DNA of 16,149 bases from Cytophagales bacterium (lineage in GTDB: Bacteria; Bacteroidota; Bacteroidia; Cytophagales; Cyclobacteriaceae): assembly GCA_003454975.1 (NCBI GenBank), contig DMST01000246.1, forward strand, positions 5,152 to 21,300, read 5' to 3'. Below are positions 14,535 through 16,149 of this stretch, in pieces. Position 1 is the first letter of the stretch. Each line of letters opens with the position of its first letter. Under the pieces are notes generated by a model that was not told the DNA's origin, ran no database searches, and saw nothing but the letters and a program-made list of their open reading frames with translations. The position numbers were made by a program, and so were the translations under genes.

Positions 14535-14593
14535 GGTATTGCCAATACCCTGTACTAGGTTTGCAACTAGGGATTGTAAAACCCAGGTACAGG
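14535..14593. promoter_or_regulatory. Inverted-repeat cluster in the hemerythrin / M42 divergent region
   Basis: Three nested symmetries lie in 59 bp: GGTATT-GCC-AATACC (14535-14549, perfect 6-bp arms); CTAGG-TTTGCAA-CTAGG direct copies (14555-14571); and CCTGTAC (14549-14555) facing GTACAGG (14587-14593), which encloses the candidate -7 element. This looks like operator DNA for one or both divergent genes. No regulator gene is present in the window. Confidence 0.4.
14556..14563 (+). promoter_or_regulatory. Candidate -7 promoter element (TAGGTTTG) for the M42 peptidase operon
   Basis: TAGGTTTG is an exact TAnnTTTG match 59 bp before the M42 ATG, which would leave a leader of about 50 nt. The nearest TTG upstream is only 14 bp away (14539-14541), so the -33 element is not convincing. 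Its place inside the inverted-repeat cluster fits a regulated promoter. Confidence 0.45.
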
Positions 14594-14622
14594 TAGGGTA
14601 ATCCAGTATACGTCATTAAGAT

Positions 14623-15687
14623 ATGAATCCTAACGAATTTCTTTATCAATATTTAAATAATCCTAGTCCCACCGGCTTTGAAAGTGCAGGGCAGCAAATT
14701 TGGTTAGACTATTTAAAGCCCTTCGTGGATGAGTTTTTTACAGATAATTACGGAACCGCAGTAGGGGTAATCAATCCTGGCCAGGAGAAATCTGTGGTGA
14801 TTGAGGCTCATGCAGACGAGATTAGTTGGTTTGTCAACTACATCTCTGACGATGGATATATCTACGTACGCCGCAATGGTGGGTCTGATCATATGATTGC
14901 CCCAAGTATGCGGGTAAACATCTTTACCGAAGAAGGTAAAGTAGTACCTGGCGTTTTTGGGTGGCCGGCCATTCACGTGCGTCACGACGAGAAAGATCTA
15001 AGCCCAACCCTTAAGAATATTTTTGTAGATGTGGGTGCCCGCAGCAAGGCTGAAGTGGAGGAGTTGGGTATACACGTGGGTGCGGTGATGACCTTCCAGG
15101 ACGAACTCATGGAGATGGGTGACTTCTATGTGGGCCGCGCACTAGACAACCGAATGGGGGGGTATATGATTGCCCAAGTTGCCCGCAAACTAAAAGAAGA
15201 AGGCCAAAAATTGCCTTTTACATTATATGTGGTCAATGCAGTGCAGGAGGAGATTGGGCTGCGCGGAGCACAAATGATTGCCGAAAGGCTCAAGCCTAAC
15301 CTTGCTATTGTGACGGACGTCTGCCACGACACCTCTGCACCACTGTACAACAAGATTGTGAGTGGCGACCAAAAGGCAGGCAAAGGACCGGTGCTAACCT
15401 ACGGCCCCGCGGTTCACAACAACGTGCTTCAGTTTATTCGCCAGATAGCTAACGAAAACGAATTGCCCGTGCAGCGGGCCTCGGCTTCCCGGGCTACTGG
15501 TACCGATACGGACGCCTTCGCATATTCGAATGATGGTGTGCCTTCGGCTCTGATTTCTTTGCCCCTGAAATACATGCACACTACCGTAGAAATGTGCCAC
15601 AAACAGGATGTGGAACAGGTAATTAGCCTCATCTACGAGACGCTGCTTCAGATGCCTTCCGAAATCGATTTCAAGTACTTGCACTAA
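14623..15687 (+). CDS. M42-family metallo-aminopeptidase
   Basis: A 354-residue cytoplasmic peptidase of the M42 (glutamyl aminopeptidase, PepA/TET-like) family, with the usual length. These enzymes form large tetrahedral dodecamers and trim N-terminal residues from peptides. Two-metal ligands and catalytic residues are all visible: H63 and D65 in EAHADE, bridging D175 in GRALDNRMGG, E209-E210 in VQEEIGLRGA (E209 general base), D232 in VTDVCHD and H319 in LKYMHTTVE. The dimerisation-type insert is around residues 75-165. The start at ATG 14623 gives the standard family N-terminus (FLYQYLNNPSPTGFE). It is transcribed from the divergent region shared with the hemerythrin gene. A metal-complex binding protein gene follows 32 bp downstream, probably in the same operon. 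Confidence 0.94.
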   Translation: MNPNEFLYQYLNNPSPTGFESAGQQIWLDYLKPFVDEFFTDNYGTAVGVINPGQEKSVVIEAHADEISWFVNYISDDGYIYVRRNGGSDHMIAPSMRVNIFTEEGKVVPGVFGWPAIHVRHDEKDLSPTLKNIFVDVGARSKAEVEELGIHVGAVMTFQDELMEMGDFYVGRALDNRMGGYMIAQVARKLKEEGQKLPFTLYVVNAVQEEIGLRGAQMIAERLKPNLAIVTDVCHDTSAPLYNKIVSGDQKAGKGPVLTYGPAVHNNVLQFIRQIANENELPVQRASASRATGTDTDAFAYSNDGVPSALISLPLKYMHTTVEMCHKQDVEQVISLIYETLLQMPSEIDFKYLH

Positions 15688-15719
15688 ACCATCTGCTCGA
15701 ATCCCGTACATTTAGATAT

Positions 15720-16149
15720 ATGGTTACGCCGACGAACCAGGAGCTCCGTACGGTTACCGATCAGGTGAAACGTACGGTCTCGTTTGTGCCTGCGCCTAAG
15801 CGGGTAGTATCACTAGTTCCCAGCCAGACAGAGTACCTCTTTGACCTGGGACTCAATCAGGAGGTGGTGGGTATCACCAAATTCTGTGTTCACCCGAAAG
15901 AAAAATTTAAGGTGACCGAAAAGATCGGTGGCACCAAGCGATTCCAGTTCGATAAAATAGAGCGGCTACAGCCCGATCTGATTTTAGGTAACAAGGAGGA
16001 GAACTATCAGCAAGGCGTTGACCGGTTGGCGGCTCGCTTTCCCGTGTGGCTTAGTGATATCATCACCCTTCCCGATGCGCTGGATATGATGCGGGCCATT
16101 GGAGATTTGGTAAATAAAACGGAACGAGCTCGGGAGATTGTGGGCCGTG
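15720..16149 (+). CDS. BtuF/TroA-like helical-backbone metal-complex binding protein, C-terminus cut by window edge
   Basis: The first 143 codons are present and the rest lies off the right edge. The N-terminal lobe of a PF01497-type periplasmic binding fold is clear: RVVSLVPSQTEYLFDLGL (28-45), then EVVGITKFCVHP (48-59) and the IGGTKRFQFDKIERLQPDLIL block (69-89). Family members bind cobalamin, haem or iron-siderophore complexes. Unusually for a transporter component there is no signal peptide or lipobox: the first 27 residues are polar, and the in-frame sequence upstream of ATG 15720 has no ATG and no hydrophobic core. It may thus work in the cytoplasm or belong to the non-secreted branch common in Bacteroidota. 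It lies 32 bp behind the M42 gene with no terminator between, so co-transcription is likely. Confidence 0.85.
   Translation, partial: MVTPTNQELRTVTDQVKRTVSFVPAPKRVVSLVPSQTEYLFDLGLNQEVVGITKFCVHPKEKFKVTEKIGGTKRFQFDKIERLQPDLILGNKEENYQQGVDRLAARFPVWLSDIITLPDALDMMRAIGDLVNKTERAREIVGR

Noticed and set aside
1..16149. Search for CRISPR arrays, tRNA or rRNA genes, insertion sequences and phage genes
   Set aside because: No regularly spaced long repeats, cloverleaf-like elements, transposase or integrase motifs, or terminal inverted repeats with target duplications were seen on either strand.

Overview
The window looks like a stretch of ordinary chromosome from a free-living member of the Bacteroidota, probably in the Cytophagales/Saprospiria range, although the rank below phylum is a guess. 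The evidence is as follows. Several start regions carry TAnnTTTG, the -7 element of the Bacteroidota primary sigma factor. Most start codons lack a Shine-Dalgarno sequence. The gene content includes a GNAT-nitrilase fusion, small secreted barrel-like proteins, a lipoprotein with Asp-box-like repeats and an M42 peptidase. I see no integrase, transposase, tRNA, rRNA, CRISPR array, prophage or plasmid gene, and no sharp change of composition except an AT-richer 0.4 kb gap near 12.1-12.5 kb.

Layout. Positions 1-2299 (-) hold most of a superfamily 1 (UPF1/DNA2-like) helicase that runs off the left edge. It diverges from a bifunctional GNAT acetyltransferase/carbon-nitrogen hydrolase (2440-4035, +). 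The tail of that gene overlaps the tail of a convergent AdiC/PotE-type amino acid or polyamine permease (4007-5335, -). Next come two translationally coupled (-) genes for a lipoprotein with WD40/BNR-like repeats and a small outer-membrane-like protein (7150-5511). A divergent promoter region (7151-7333) separates them from a lone Rieske non-haem iron oxygenase (7334-8410, +). The oxygenase converges, with a 16-bp overlap, on a secreted protein with an Sm-like segment and a barrel-like C-terminal half (8395-9783, -). That gene diverges from a secreted alpha-amino acid ester hydrolase-like enzyme (9845-11734, +), which ends at a strong hairpin terminator shared with a small 73-residue protein on the other strand (11820-12041, -). 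After the AT-rich gap come an all-helical protein of unknown function (12465-14009, +), a convergent hemerythrin-like protein (14010-14462, -), a divergent region rich in inverted repeats (14463-14622), an M42 metallo-aminopeptidase (14623-15687, +) and, 32 bp later, the start of a BtuF/TroA-like metal-complex binding protein (15720 to the right edge, +).

How the genes fit together. Most neighbours are unrelated housekeeping or accessory functions packed tightly, with three tail-to-tail junctions that overlap or abut. The plausible partnerships are the lipoprotein and barrel pair (coupled, both at the envelope), the M42 peptidase and metal-complex binding protein (same operon, possibly metal supply or only co-transcription), and more weakly the GNAT-amidase and the AdiC-like permease (both amine/amide chemistry, but on opposite strands). 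I found no convincing previously undescribed multi-gene system. The most interesting items are the AEH-like enzyme with a complete carboxylate cluster, the orphan Rieske oxygenase, a transcription terminator written into the last codons of the convergent hemerythrin gene, and two small repeat arrays in the intergenic gaps.
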